Assembly (NCBI RefSeq): GCF_947498825.1
Contig: NZ_CANMLV010000016.1
Location: forward strand, 50,955-114,954
Length of the DNA: 64,000 nucleotides
From: an uncultured Cedecea sp.
GTDB lineage: Bacteria; Pseudomonadota; Gammaproteobacteria; Enterobacterales; Enterobacteriaceae
Direction of reading: 5' to 3'
In this document: positions 45,925-56,128 of the stretch, one piece after another
Layout of the letters: the number at the start of each line of letters is the position of its first letter
Position numbering within the stretch: the stretch's first letter is position 1
Position numbers and translations under genes: made by a program
The notes under the pieces: model-generated
Told to the model about the DNA's origin: nothing
The model's database searches: none
Seen by the model: the letters and a program-made list of their open reading frames with translations, nothing else

Positions 45925-46713
45925 TTAGAGAATAAACTCTTGTAATACTCGACTACCAAAATAGGCCAGCGTCAGAATAATGGCTCCTGCCACGTTAAAC
46001 ACCACCACGCGACGACCACGCCAGCCCTGATGGTAATGCCCCCAGAGTAAAATAACGTAGACAAACCAGGCGATGATAGAAAGAACGGCTTTATCCGCAT
46101 TTTCGATACTGAACAGATTTTTCATAAAGAATAAACCAGTGCAGAGCGTCAGGGTGAGCAGAACGACACCTATCTGGGTGATATGAAACATTTTCCGCTC
46201 AATTGCCATCAGTGGTGGCATCTCGCCATTAAACGCCAGACGCTTATTTTTTAGCTGGTAGTCAATCCAGGCCAGCTGTGAAGCGTAAAGCGCAGCAATA
46301 ATCAGTGTTGCATAGGCAAATAAGGAGAGACCAATATGCACCATAACACCTGGCGTTGTCTCAAGATGTGTGATGAACTCATTGGGCATAAATGTCGCAA
46401 ATGCGAGATTAATTAACGCGAAAGCATAAACAATAGGCAATAATAGCCAGCCTCTGTTGCGGGAGGCAACAATGGTCATAACGGTACAAATCATTAAACT
46501 GACCAGCGAACCGATATTCAGCAGGCTTAAATTTTGTCCACCGTCTTGGGTAAAAATACGCGTTTCGAGGGCAAGCGCATGGCTTACCAGCGCAATAACC
46601 GCTGACAAAATGGCAAAACGCCGCCAGCCACTGTTCTTCCTCAGCTGGCCGGGAATGATCAGCGCGAGGCTGAAAGAGTAAGCAACAAGGGCAAGGATGG
46701 CAAAAACAGGCAT
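45925..46713 (-). CDS. ypjD: CcsA-like inner-membrane protein YpjD (CorE)
   Basis: A 262-residue protein with about eight membrane helices and the cytochrome c assembly (CcsA/CcmF-like) tryptophan-containing region (SIIAWFVYVILLWGHYHQGW). Conserved histidines are in the expected loops, for example VMVHIGLSLFAY. In Salmonella a similar gene was linked with magnesium and cobalt homeostasis; the biochemical role is unclear. It is divergent from ffh and precedes corB in an operon. Confidence 0.88.
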   Translation of the reverse strand: MPVFAILALVAYSFSLALIIPGQLRKNSGWRRFAILSAVIALVSHALALETRIFTQDGGQNLSLLNIGSLVSLMICTVMTIVASRNRGWLLLPIVYAFALINLAFATFMPNEFITHLETTPGVMVHIGLSLFAYATLIIAALYASQLAWIDYQLKNKRLAFNGEMPPLMAIERKMFHITQIGVVLLTLTLCTGLFFMKNLFSIENADKAVLSIIAWFVYVILLWGHYHQGWRGRRVVVFNVAGAIILTLAYFGSRVLQEFIL

Positions 46714-46878
46714 AGGGTGTTGTTCATATTAGCCAGATTAGAAAAAAATCAGTATAACGTTACCTGTCGCCCGCTCCAACCGTTGGATAGCACCTGAGGC
46801 ACTTCATGTTATAATCCACCCAAATTCTGGCTGGTGTTCTTAAGACACGGCCTTAGTGATTATTTTAGGCAAAATACA

Positions 46879-48240
46879 ATGTTTGATAACTTAACAGACC
46901 GTCTGTCGCGCACTTTACGCAATATAAGCGGCCGTGGGCGACTTACTGAAGAAAACGTCAAAGAGACACTGCGCGAAGTCCGTATGGCCCTGTTGGAGGC
47001 CGATGTTGCCTTGCCGGTAGTGCGCGATTTTATCAATCGCGTCAAAGAAAAAGCCGTGGGTCATGAAGTGAATAAGAGCCTGACCCCAGGCCAGGAATTC
47101 GTCAAAATCGTTCGCGCTGAACTGGTTTCAGCGATGGGTGAAGAGAATACCAGTCTGAACCTCGCCGCACAGCCACCGGCTGTGGTGCTGATGGCTGGCC
47201 TGCAAGGTGCCGGTAAAACTACCAGTGTCGGAAAGCTGGGTAAATTCCTGCGTGAGAAACAGAAGAAGAAAGTGTTGGTGGTTTCTGCTGACGTCTATCG
47301 TCCCGCGGCTATCAAGCAGCTTGAAACCTTAGCTCAACAGGTTGGCGTTGATTTTTTCCCTTCCGATGTACAGCAAAAGCCCGTTGATATCGTTAATGCC
47401 GCGCTGAAAGAAGCGAAGCTTAAGTTTTATGATGTTCTGCTGGTGGATACAGCCGGTCGCTTACACGTAGATGAAGCGATGATGGAGGAGATTAAACAGG
47501 TTCATGCCGCGATCAATCCGGTAGAGACCTTGTTTGTTGTTGATGCTATGACCGGTCAGGATGCGGCCAATACCGCGAAGGCGTTTAACGAAGCGCTGCC
47601 GCTGACCGGCGTGATACTGACCAAAGTGGACGGTGACGCGCGCGGTGGTGCGGCGCTCTCGATTCGTCATATCACCGGTAAGCCTGTGAAATTCCTCGGT
47701 GTGGGTGAAAAAACTGAGGCCCTGGAACCTTTCCACCCGGACAGGATCGCTTCCCGTATTCTGGGAATGGGTGATGTTCTCTCCCTTATCGAAGATATTG
47801 AAAGTAAAGTTGACCGGGCACAGGCGGAAAAACTCGCCAGTAAGATGAAGAAAGGTGACGGTTTCGACCTGAACGATTTCCTCGATCAGCTTAAGCAAAT
47901 GAAAAATATGGGTGGTATGGCGAGTATGATGAGCAAACTACCGGGCGCCGGTCAGTTGCCGGATAACGTCAAATCCCAGATGGATGACAAAGTTCTGGTG
48001 CGTATGGAAGCGATTATTAATTCCATGACGCTGAAAGAACGTGCACAGCCGGACATGATTAAAGGTTCCCGTAAGCGTCGTATCGCGCAGGGTTCCGGTA
48101 TGCAAGTGCAGGATGTTAACCGTTTGCTGAAACAGTTTGACGATATGCAACGCATGATGAAAAAGATGAAGAAAGGCGGAATGGCCAAAATGATGCGCAG
48201 CATGAAAGGCATGATGCCACCAGGATTTCCAGGCCGTTAA
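46879..48240 (+). CDS. ffh: Signal recognition particle GTPase Ffh
   Basis: A 453-residue protein; the ATG at 46879 (MFDNLTDRLSRTLRNISGRG) gives the E. coli length, whereas the longer frame from 46834 is not conserved. The N domain is followed by the G domain (G1 GLQGAGKTTSVGK, G3 DTAGR, G4 TKVDGDARGG) and the methionine-rich M domain ending MMKKMKKGGMAKMMRSMKGM. It binds 4.5S RNA and signal sequences and docks with FtsY. First gene before the rpsP operon. Confidence 0.97.
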   Translation: MFDNLTDRLSRTLRNISGRGRLTEENVKETLREVRMALLEADVALPVVRDFINRVKEKAVGHEVNKSLTPGQEFVKIVRAELVSAMGEENTSLNLAAQPPAVVLMAGLQGAGKTTSVGKLGKFLREKQKKKVLVVSADVYRPAAIKQLETLAQQVGVDFFPSDVQQKPVDIVNAALKEAKLKFYDVLLVDTAGRLHVDEAMMEEIKQVHAAINPVETLFVVDAMTGQDAANTAKAFNEALPLTGVILTKVDGDARGGAALSIRHITGKPVKFLGVGEKTEALEPFHPDRIASRILGMGDVLSLIEDIESKVDRAQAEKLASKMKKGDGFDLNDFLDQLKQMKNMGGMASMMSKLPGAGQLPDNVKSQMDDKVLVRMEAIINSMTLKERAQPDMIKGSRKRRIAQGSGMQVQDVNRLLKQFDDMQRMMKKMKKGGMAKMMRSMKGMMPPGFPGR

Positions 48241-48261
48241 GCTGTTTTAGATTGCTTTTTG

Positions 48262-48290
48262 CGCCGAAATGAGTAAAATTTTCGGGCTTT
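48262..48290 (+). terminator. Probable ffh terminator
   Basis: GCCGAAA ... TTTTCGGGC hairpin about 22 bp after the ffh stop, followed by TTTTAAT. Confidence 0.6.
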
Positions 48291-48296
48291 TAATAT

Positions 48297-48334
48297 AACA
48301 CCGGGCTTGTCTCTCGACGGGCCCGGTGTTTTAT
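48297..48334 (+). promoter_or_regulatory. Attenuator-like hairpin in the rpsP leader
   Basis: A 10-bp stem AACACCGGGC / GCCCGGTGTT followed by TTATT, ending 18 bp before the rpsP start. The E. coli trmD operon also has an attenuator-like structure at this place as I recall. It may set read-through into the S16-L19 operon. Confidence 0.65.
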
Positions 48335-48351
48335 TCACTATAGAGGATGTT

Positions 48352-48600
48352 ATGGTTACTATTCGTTTAGCACGTCATGGCGCAAAAAAGCGTCCATTCT
48401 ACCAGGTTGTTGTTACTGACAGCCGTAATGCACGTAACGGTCGCTTCATTGAGCGCGTTGGTTTCTTTAACCCAATTGCAAACGAAAAAGAAGAAGGCGT
48501 TCGCCTGAATCTGGATCGTATCGAGCACTGGGTTGGCCAGGGTGCAACCGTTTCTGATCGCGTTTCTGCGCTGATCAAAGACGCTAAGAAAGCAGCTTAA
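48352..48600 (+). CDS. rpsP: 30S ribosomal protein S16
   Basis: An 82-residue protein ([20 protein letters not shown] then [20 protein letters not shown]). The start at 48352 has AGAGGA upstream; the longer frame from 48307 passes through the attenuator hairpin and is not real. S16 is an early assembly protein of the 30S subunit. First gene of rpsP-rimM-trmD-rplS. Confidence 0.97.
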   Translation: MVTIRLARHGAKKRPFYQVVVTDSRNARNGRFIERVGFFNPIANEKEEGVRLNLDRIEHWVGQGATVSDRVSALIKDAKKAA

Positions 48601-48618
48601 TCTGTCACGGTGGTCATG

Positions 48619-49167
48619 ATGAGCAAGCAACTCGCCCCAAAGGTTCCTGTTAACCCAATTATATTAGGGAAAATGGGCTCCTCCTATGGCATTCGAGGTT
48701 GGCTCAGAGTGTTTTCTTCCACCGAAGACGCCGAAAGTATCTTTGATTACCAGCCTTGGTTTATCAAGCAGGGTGGTCAGTGGCAGCCTGTTCAGCTGGA
48801 AAGCTGGAAGACCCACAATCAGGATCTGATCATCAAGTTAGATGGCGTTGATGACAGAGACGCAGCGAATCTTCTGACCAATTGTGAAATTGTCGTTGAT
48901 TCCTCGCAATTGCCAAGTCTCGAAGAAGGTGACTACTACTGGAAAGACCTTATGGGTTGCCAGGTTGTCACTACTGAGGGATATCAGCTCGGTAAAGTCA
49001 TCGATATGATGGAAACCGGCTCAAATGACGTTTTGGTCATTAAGGCAAACCTGAAAGATGCATTTGGTATCAAGGAGCGGTTGGTTCCGTTCCTCGATGG
49101 GCAGGTTATCAAGAAAGTCGATCTCGCTACTCAGACTATTGAAGTAGATTGGGATCCTGGTTTTTAG
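48619..49167 (+). CDS. rimM: 16S rRNA maturation factor RimM
   Basis: A 182-residue protein starting [20 protein letters not shown]; of the adjacent ATGs at 48616 and 48619 the second gives the E. coli length. The N-terminal beta-barrel ([20 protein letters not shown]) and C-terminal PRC-type barrel ([20 protein letters not shown]) are intact. RimM binds S19 and helps assemble the 30S head. It lies 18 bp after rpsP and 46 bp before trmD. Confidence 0.96.
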   Translation: MSKQLAPKVPVNPIILGKMGSSYGIRGWLRVFSSTEDAESIFDYQPWFIKQGGQWQPVQLESWKTHNQDLIIKLDGVDDRDAANLLTNCEIVVDSSQLPSLEEGDYYWKDLMGCQVVTTEGYQLGKVIDMMETGSNDVLVIKANLKDAFGIKERLVPFLDGQVIKKVDLATQTIEVDWDPGF

Positions 49168-49213
49168 ACCTCCGAAATATAACGGTAATCGTTCGCATAA
49201 TGGGGATTGGCTT

Positions 49214-49960
49214 GTGTTTATTGGTGTAGTTAGCCTGTTTCCTGAAATGTTTAGTGCAATTACTGATTACGGGGTAACTGGCCGGGCAGTTAAAAATGGT
49301 TTGCTCAGCATTCAGTTCTGGAGTCCACGTGACTTCACATACGACCGGCATCACACCGTAGACGATCGTCCATATGGTGGGGGGCCGGGAATGTTGATGA
49401 TGGTAAACCCTTTACGGGAAGCCATTCATGCAGCCAAATCAGCGGCAGGAGAAGGGGTCAAGGTAATCTACCTTTCACCTCAGGGGCGCAAGCTTGATCA
49501 AGCAGGTGTCAGTGAACTGGCTACTAATGAGAAGTTAATTCTGGTTTGTGGTCGTTACGAAGGGATTGATGAGCGCGTTATTCAGTCCGAAATTGACGAA
49601 GAATGGTCAATCGGCGATTACGTTCTCAGTGGTGGAGAGTTACCGGCAATGACGCTGATTGACTCAGTTTCCCGGTTTATACCAGGAGTACTGGGACATG
49701 CAGCATCAGCCAGCGAAGATTCGTTTGCTGATGGGTTGCTGGATTGTCCACACTATACCCGTCCTGAAGTGTTAGATGGCATGGAAGTTCCGGCAGTATT
49801 ACTGTCAGGAAACCATGCAGAGATTCGCCGCTGGCGCCTGAAGCAGTCGCTGGGTCGTACCTGGCTCAGAAGACCTGAACTTCTAGAAAACCTGGCTCTG
49901 ACTGAAGAGCAAGTAAGGTTGCTGGCAGAGTTCCAACAGGAACACGCTAAAGCAACATAA
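49214..49960 (+). CDS. trmD: tRNA (guanine-37-N1)-methyltransferase TrmD
   Basis: A 248-residue trefoil-knot SPOUT methyltransferase with a GTG start at 49214. Motifs are [34 protein letters not shown] and the knot segment [20 protein letters not shown]. TrmD methylates G37 next to the anticodon of tRNAs reading CUN, CCN and CGG and prevents +1 frameshifting. It is essential. The C-terminus is a little shorter than in E. coli (255), ending [10 protein letters not shown]. Confidence 0.97.
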   Translation: MFIGVVSLFPEMFSAITDYGVTGRAVKNGLLSIQFWSPRDFTYDRHHTVDDRPYGGGPGMLMMVNPLREAIHAAKSAAGEGVKVIYLSPQGRKLDQAGVSELATNEKLILVCGRYEGIDERVIQSEIDEEWSIGDYVLSGGELPAMTLIDSVSRFIPGVLGHAASASEDSFADGLLDCPHYTRPEVLDGMEVPAVLLSGNHAEIRRWRLKQSLGRTWLRRPELLENLALTEEQVRLLAEFQQEHAKAT

Positions 49961-50019
49961 ACATGATGGGTATGGTTGATACCACCCAATACATCAGTTT
50001 ACCCAGGATAAGAGATTAA

Positions 50020-50373
<354 letters not shown>

Positions 50374-50411
50374 GACCAGCCTCACGCTGCATCCAAAGCG
50401 TGAAATAGAAC

Positions 50412-50443
50412 AAGGGGTCAGCCATGTGCTGACCCCTTTTTTT
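50412..50443 (+). terminator. Terminator of the rpsP-rplS operon
   Basis: AAGGGGTCAGC / GCTGACCCCTT with a 5-base loop, followed by a run of T. Confidence 0.95.
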
Positions 50444-50444
50444 A

Positions 50445-51739
50445 TCTGTAGTCAGATGAGCTTATTGAAAGCTTTTATAACAGATACGGGTGGCAGATTA
50501 ATATTGATATTCCTCTGTCTGGTGTAACTGGCTGGCGTATTGAAGGCCCATTTTATTATTTCAAAACCGCTATCTAATTTTGTCAGTAATCTGTTATTCG
50601 GCCTTCATAAAATATTGTTGTAGCCCAATGAAACGGCAGTTTACTGTGCAGAATAAACCACTATTCCATAATAGAATGTTTTTTTATATTAAATGAAAAA
50701 CCATATTCTTCTGACAAAGTACATGAACGAATATTCGATGATTTGTTTATCGTCTTCTTTTACCCCAAAATCAGGGGGGATGTTATTCGATAAGAGGTTA
50801 ATATATGAAAGACACAGTGGATTTGTCGCGGCCTGTTGTGTTTAGAATGTTAATTGAAATGGGATGACTACAAAAAGTGATATTGTTATGTTTTACAATG
50901 TCATAAACAAGGAGGGTTTTGTTCAAAAAAAGATTCATCAATAGTTGTATAATAAGCGAACTCAATCTTTGAAAGACTTATCGTCCCATTGATATTAATT
51001 GTATCGTGATGTGCTGAGTCAAAGAAACCTGGGGAAGTGTACTTTACTGATGGGCCTGAAGCGGTAATCAAAATTAATGAATTAAATAAATGCCAGTGTT
51101 TTTTGTTGTGACGATATTTTGTGTTTCTGAATAATCTGTAAGTTGTTTAAAAAACAATGCTGAAGATTACTTTTTATCATGAGGATGTATTATCCGGGAT
51201 GTTCTGTATCTGTCTGCTAAAAATATTACTCTCGGAGTGTGTGTTAAATAAGGTTGGGTAGGGAAGACTATGTGAAGATAATAAACGTTATATCCTGCAT
51301 CAATAACAAAGTCATCAATCCCGAAAGTTTTCTTATGAATATGTATGCCCGCAACGCATTAAGAAAAAACCACTGTATACCCGCATTACCTTAAGTTGCT
51401 GAGTGTTGCTGCGACGAGAGCTGCCGAGTTACATCTCTTGTCTGCGTTCATCGCTTGTCTGAACAGGGCGTCTGCAAGTTCAGACTATAGGTGTATTCTT
51501 TGTATGGTTTTTATCGTGGTATATCGGTTGGATATACATTGCCTTGCCTGTTTAGCTGGAAGTCGTTATGGTCATTTTATCATTCTATTTATATTGTTTA
51601 ATCGATCATATTCCTGAAACCAAATATCATCGTAAATAATAACGAGAGGCCTATAAAATTGTTGATATCCGTTTATTGATCAAGTAATGTTGCGGGAATG
51701 TTAACCGTTTGAGCGGATTACCGTTCGGGGTCCTGTCTT
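50445..51739. other. 1.3-kb AT-rich stretch without a recognisable gene
   Basis: In E. coli this interval, toward aroF, holds yfiR-yfiN-yfiB. Here none of these is visible. Short frames (for example 51396-51617) lack ribosome sites and family features. The composition is AT-rich and matches the EcpA-like gene that follows, so the whole segment was probably acquired or is heavily decayed. The last 130 bp presumably carries the promoter of that gene. Confidence 0.5.
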
Positions 51740-52231
51740 ATGAATAAGCTGATTTTTTTGATCTGTTCTTTGTATTCGTTAAATCTTTTTGCTGACTCAT
51801 CAACTCTGACATCAGTGGCGACATGGAAAGCTGTTGCTACTAAAGATTCAATGCGTAATAAGAACAGTATGGAAATAAGTTCTTTAGGTGCTGCAAATTT
51901 AATACCTGAAACGACTACAGCAACGTATCTTAGTTCAGGTCATCAGCAGATATACACTTTGCCGCTCAAGCAAGATATACCAGAGTATAAACTGTTTACT
52001 AAAGTGATCAGCAATACGCTGTCCAATAAAGAACAAACAGTTGAATTAGATGTTAATGTTTATTATGGCCGTCAACCGATTACTAAAGACAGATATCAGC
52101 AGATACTGACTTCAGATAACCAGGACTCCTTTTCGTTTAAGACTGCGAATATCACCCATGCTGACGATTATTTTGATGGTAATGTTGATGTCGGCTTTGT
52201 TTTTTACTGGGATGACGTTAAATCTATTTAA
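51740..52231 (+). CDS. EcpA/MatB-like fimbrial subunit, orphan
   Basis: A 163-residue secreted protein. The signal peptide ends at NLFA. The mature part starts DSSTLTSVATWKAVATKDSM, parallel to EcpA (ATW-x-A-x-A-x-KD). It continues YKLFTKVISNTLSNKEQTVE (EcpA has a similar FKL-x-x-R-L-I-TNTL stretch) and ends FDGNVDVGFVFYWDD, like the EcpA donor strand region. EcpA forms the E. coli common pilus, assembled by EcpB-E. None of these partners is near, so the subunit may be a relic or be assembled from another locus. It is shorter than EcpA (about 195). GGGGTCC lies upstream of the ATG. Confidence 0.6.
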   Translation: MNKLIFLICSLYSLNLFADSSTLTSVATWKAVATKDSMRNKNSMEISSLGAANLIPETTTATYLSSGHQQIYTLPLKQDIPEYKLFTKVISNTLSNKEQTVELDVNVYYGRQPITKDRYQQILTSDNQDSFSFKTANITHADDYFDGNVDVGFVFYWDDVKSI

Positions 52232-52313
52232 TATTAAAATATCATGACATTAAAAGACTATTAATATTTTATTATAATGTCATGCAAATTCATCAGTACT
52301 GAGTAACGGAAAC

Positions 52314-52509
52314 TATACCCTGAATAATTCAAGTTACAGGGAAAATGTTAATGTTATTGCATGATGTAAAACACAAGTCCGTGTGGCGAGACGTATTTAT
52401 GCGTCTCGTCACGCGGCAAGTAAGAGTGTCTCGATGTGCTTATCCGGGTCTTGGGAGCACGTGAATGAATGCAGCCAGCGCGTGCAACTTGAAGTATGAC
52501 GGAGATACA
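52314..52509. repeat. Enteric intergenic palindromic repeat, long copy
   Basis: Left end TATACCCTGAATAATTCAAG; right end, on the minus strand, TATCTCCGTCATACTTCAAG continuing TTGCACGCGCTGGCT. Both resemble the ends of the copy at 25306. An inner stem GGCGAGACG / CGTCTCGTC at about 52385-52410 makes a second hairpin. Non-autonomous, no coding frame. Confidence 0.65.
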
Positions 52510-52751
52510 TAGCTATCCGACACGAACGATAGCAATTGAGTCAGACTGAACCTGAAATTTTCATTTCCAGTACGGGATTATTTGATACTGCATCAGAGAA
52601 TCACCAGTCAGAAATTATCCACATTTGCCAGCCTGTCTTTTCCCTTGCTTGAACTCCCTGATTTTTCAGAGAATAACCTTTCTAATAGTACCGGTTTTTC
52701 CTGAACCCATCGTGACATAATGCCCTGATAAATCTTATTTCAAATGCGAAG

Positions 52752-52769
52752 TGTAATCTTTAGTTTACG
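52752..52769 (+). promoter_or_regulatory. TyrR box upstream of aroF
   Basis: TGTAATCTTTAGTTTACG fits TGTAAA-N6-TTTACA with two mismatches, about 155 bp before aroF. E. coli aroF has several TyrR boxes that give tyrosine repression; further weaker boxes may lie at 52790-52835. Confidence 0.65.
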
Positions 52770-52923
52770 AATTTTGTGTTAAAACCCTTTTAAATCGGCG
52801 ATGTTTTAATTTCGTAACGAAAAATTTACGGTTAATGGATTGCATTCTTTACTGATGATGGTAAGGTAGACATATTCTCACTGAGAGACAAATCGCAAAC
52901 GAGCTTAATAAAGGACGACGACC

Positions 52924-53994
52924 ATGCAACAAGACGCGCTGAATAATGTTCATATCTCTGACGAACAAATACTGATCACTCCTGAACAACTAAAAGCAGA
53001 GTTTCCTCTGTCGGCGGAACAGGAAGCGCAAATCGAGCAGTCACGGCAGACTATTTCTGACATTATCGCGGGCCGCGATCCGCGTTTGCTGGTAGTTTGT
53101 GGACCTTGCTCAATCCACTCTCCTGAAGCTGCGATTGATTATGCTCGTCGTTTTAAAGTACTGGCTGATGAAGTCAGCGATAGCTTATACCTCGTGATGC
53201 GCGTTTACTTTGAAAAACCAAGAACCACTGTTGGCTGGAAAGGACTGATTAACGATCCGCATATGGACGGTTCGTTTGATGTTGAAGCGGGTCTGAAAAT
53301 TGCTCGTAGCCTGTTGGTTGAGTTAGTTAGCTTAGGTCTGCCATTAGCCACCGAAGCTCTGGATCCGAATAGCCCGCAATACTTGGGTGACCTGTTTAGC
53401 TGGTCGGCCATTGGCGCGCGTACTACCGAGTCACAAACTCACCGTGAAATGGCTTCTGGTCTGTCGATGCCGGTTGGTTTTAAGAATGGCACTGATGGTA
53501 GCCTGGGCACCGCAATTAACGCGATGCGTGCAGCAGCAATGCCACACCGCTTTGTAGGAATTAACCAGGCAGGGCAAGTGTGCCTGTTACAAACCAAAGG
53601 CAATCCTGATGGGCATGTGATTCTGCGTGGCGGCAAGACCCCCAACTATAGTCCGGAAGATGTCGCTCAGTGTGAAAATGAAATGCAAAAGGCAGGACTC
53701 CGCCCGGCCTTAATGATAGATTGCAGCCATGGCAATTCAAACAAAGACTTCCGTCGTCAGCCGGGTGTAGCGGAATCTGCTACCGCTCAGATTAAAGATG
53801 GTAACCGTTCGATTATTGGGTTGATGATTGAGAGTAATATCTTTGAAGGCAACCAATCTTCAGAACAACCACGTAGCGCGATGAAATACGGTGTTTCTGT
53901 GACCGATGCATGCATTGACTGGGAAACAACCGACAAACTGCTGCGTGAAATCCACAATGATATGAGCACGGTACTGGCGTCACGCAAAGGTTAA
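52924..53994 (+). CDS. aroF: DAHP synthase, tyrosine-sensitive type (AroF)
   Basis: A 356-residue enzyme, identical in length to E. coli AroF. It condenses PEP with erythrose 4-phosphate, the first step of the shikimate pathway. Conserved blocks are [20 protein letters not shown] (metal Cys), [38 protein letters not shown] and [12 protein letters not shown]. Assignment to AroF rather than AroG/AroH rests on N-terminal similarity and the tyrA gene 11 bp downstream. TyrR-type control is expected. Confidence 0.95.
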   Translation: MQQDALNNVHISDEQILITPEQLKAEFPLSAEQEAQIEQSRQTISDIIAGRDPRLLVVCGPCSIHSPEAAIDYARRFKVLADEVSDSLYLVMRVYFEKPRTTVGWKGLINDPHMDGSFDVEAGLKIARSLLVELVSLGLPLATEALDPNSPQYLGDLFSWSAIGARTTESQTHREMASGLSMPVGFKNGTDGSLGTAINAMRAAAMPHRFVGINQAGQVCLLQTKGNPDGHVILRGGKTPNYSPEDVAQCENEMQKAGLRPALMIDCSHGNSNKDFRRQPGVAESATAQIKDGNRSIIGLMIESNIFEGNQSSEQPRSAMKYGVSVTDACIDWETTDKLLREIHNDMSTVLASRKG

Positions 53995-54005
53995 GAGGTT
54001 TTACT

Positions 54006-55127
54006 ATGGTGATGGAGTTGACCGCGCTGCGCGATCAAATTGATGAGGTAGATAAAGCGTTACTGGATTTACTGGCAAGACGGCTGCATTTGGTAGCAGA
54101 AGTCGGCGAGGTCAAAAGTCGTCATGGTTTACCTATCTATGTACCAGAGCGTGAAGCCTCGATGTTGGCTTCACGCCGTAAAGAAGCAGAGACACTCGGG
54201 GTACCACCTGACCTGATTGAGGATGTATTGCGTCGCGTAATGCGTGAGTCCTATTCAAGTGAAAACGATAAAGGCTTTAAAACCCTGCGTCCTGAATTAC
54301 GTCCTGTGGTTATTGTCGGTGGGGCCGGGCAAATGGGTGGGTTATTTGAAAGAATGCTCACCCTATCAGGCTACCAGGTGCGTATTCTGGAAAAGGATGA
54401 CTGGGATCGTGCACCAGAAATACTCGCCGATGCCGGAATGGTCATTGTCAGTGTACCCATCCATATTACTGAACAGACGATTGCCCGTTTACCGCCATTG
54501 CCTGAAGATTGTGTACTGGTGGATTTAGCCTCAGTCAAAAGCGGTCCACTGGAGGCTATGCTGGCGGCACATTCCGGACCGGTAGTGGGTCTGCATCCGA
54601 TGTTTGGCCCGGACTGTGGCAGCCTGGCTAAACAGGTCGTCGTTTACTGTGATGGTCGGAAGCCAGAAGCCTATCAATGGTTTTTGGAGCAAGTCCAGGT
54701 TTGGGGAGCATTACTGCATCGTTCAAGCGCTGCAGAGCATGACCAGAATATGGCCTTTATCCAGGCATTACGCCACTTTGCCACTTTTGCTTATGGCCTT
54801 CATCTGTCAAAAGAAAATGTACAGCTAGAGCAGTTACTGACACTTTCATCACCTATCTATCGACTTGAGCTGGCGATGGTTGGACGTCTGTTTGCACAGG
54901 ATCCACAACTGTATGCAGACATCATTATGTCTTCAGATAATAACGTCGCGCTAATCAAGCGTTACTATCAGCGTTTTGGTGAGGCTATCAAATTACTGGA
55001 AGAAGACAATAAACAGCCATTTATTGATAGTTTTACTCATGTAGCTGACTGGTTTGGTGATTACGCTAAACGTTTTCAGAATGAAAGCCGCGTATTATTA
55101 CGCCAGGCTAATGATAGCCGTCAGTAA
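54006..55127 (+). CDS. tyrA: Chorismate mutase / prephenate dehydrogenase TyrA
   Basis: A 373-residue bifunctional enzyme, the E. coli length. Residues 1-90 are the AroQ-type chorismate mutase ([20 protein letters not shown]). Residues 100-373 are the NAD-dependent dehydrogenase with [43 protein letters not shown] and the His-containing [15 protein letters not shown]. It makes 4-hydroxyphenylpyruvate from chorismate for tyrosine synthesis. Operon with aroF; ends at a strong terminator. Confidence 0.96.
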   Translation: MVMELTALRDQIDEVDKALLDLLARRLHLVAEVGEVKSRHGLPIYVPEREASMLASRRKEAETLGVPPDLIEDVLRRVMRESYSSENDKGFKTLRPELRPVVIVGGAGQMGGLFERMLTLSGYQVRILEKDDWDRAPEILADAGMVIVSVPIHITEQTIARLPPLPEDCVLVDLASVKSGPLEAMLAAHSGPVVGLHPMFGPDCGSLAKQVVVYCDGRKPEAYQWFLEQVQVWGALLHRSSAAEHDQNMAFIQALRHFATFAYGLHLSKENVQLEQLLTLSSPIYRLELAMVGRLFAQDPQLYADIIMSSDNNVALIKRYYQRFGEAIKLLEEDNKQPFIDSFTHVADWFGDYAKRFQNESRVLLRQANDSRQ

Positions 55128-55148
55128 CGGCAAAATATCTTTTATTTT

Positions 55149-55180
55149 AGCCAGTAGGTTCTCCTGCTGGCTTTTTTTTT
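55149..55180 (+). terminator. Terminator of aroF-tyrA
   Basis: AGCCAGTAGG / CCTGCTGGCT (one G-T pair) with a TTCT loop and nine or more T. Confidence 0.93.
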
Positions 55181-55197
55181 TCGTAAGGATAACGCTT

Positions 55198-56073
55198 ATG
55201 GCTGAGTTAACCCGCCTGTTTGATTATATTGGCCACCTGCCAGAATGCCCGACCTGGAGTGCTGCGCAAGGCGCGCTGTACTGGACGGATATTCTGCAAA
55301 ATGAAATTCATCGTTATCACCTGTCAGCCAGGCAGCATTCAGTTATCTCGTTTCCTGAAGAAGTGGGGTGTTTTGCCTTACGCGAGCAGGGAGGATTTAT
55401 TGTCGCCATGCGCAGTGGTATTTATCTGACCACTGAGAGCGGCGAGCTTACCCAAAAAGTGTGTGATAACCCCAGTAACCCGACACTTGCGCGTTTCAAT
55501 GATGGCGGAACCGACAGGGACGGGCGCTTCTACGCCGGTACATTTTGGGGGCCTGGTGATTATAACGGCGCTCTGTTATGCAGGGTGGATAACAATCTTA
55601 CCCCTCATGTGATCCAGCATAATATTCAGGGTGCTAATGGGTTGGCTTTTAGTCAGGACAGAAAATGGATGTACAGCTCTGATACGCCAAATGCCGTGAT
55701 TTATCGCACTCCTCTTAATGAGCAAGGTGAGCCTGGGCTGCGCACTGTTTTCAAGCGTTTTACGCCAGGCGAAGGCATTCCTGATGGGGCTGCGATAGAT
55801 GCCGAAGGCTATTACTGGACGGCACTTTATGATGGTTACCGTATCGCCCGTCTTTCTCCTGAGGGGGAGGTGGTTGAAGAGCATCGGTTACCGGTGCGTT
55901 GCCCTACTATGGTTTGCTTTGGCGGCAGCGATATGAAAACACTATTTATTACCACCACCCGTGAACATATGGATGCCGATGAACTGGCGTTACGTCCACT
56001 GTCCGGGACGATTTTTACCTTACAGACTCCAGTTGCCGGACTTTCGAAAAGCGATTTTCGCGAGACGACTTAA
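55198..56073 (+). CDS. SMP-30/gluconolactonase-family hydrolase
   Basis: A 291-residue six-bladed beta-propeller lactonase; the start MAELTRLFDYIGHLPECPTW at 55198 has AAGGATAA upstream and the longer frame overlapping tyrA is not credible. Metal-ligand residues are seen in LPECPTW (Glu), NDGGTDRDGRFYAGTF (Asn, Asp), GANGLAFSQDRKWMYSSDTP (Asn, Asp) and IPDGAAIDAEGYYW (Asp). The family hydrolyses sugar-acid lactones such as gluconolactone or L-arabinonolactone. Its position between tyrA and pheA differs from E. coli. It could serve the sugar-acid genes further left, but there is no direct evidence. Confidence 0.88.
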   Translation: MAELTRLFDYIGHLPECPTWSAAQGALYWTDILQNEIHRYHLSARQHSVISFPEEVGCFALREQGGFIVAMRSGIYLTTESGELTQKVCDNPSNPTLARFNDGGTDRDGRFYAGTFWGPGDYNGALLCRVDNNLTPHVIQHNIQGANGLAFSQDRKWMYSSDTPNAVIYRTPLNEQGEPGLRTVFKRFTPGEGIPDGAAIDAEGYYWTALYDGYRIARLSPEGEVVEEHRLPVRCPTMVCFGGSDMKTLFITTTREHMDADELALRPLSGTIFTLQTPVAGLSKSDFRETT

Positions 56074-56128
56074 ATTATAAGTGGCCTGCTTTTATGATGA
56101 TGAGGGGAGCATATGCTCCCCTGTTGCA

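Noticed and set aside
51396..51617. 73-codon frame in the AT-rich stretch before the EcpA-like gene
   Set aside because: Unsupported start and no recognisable product.
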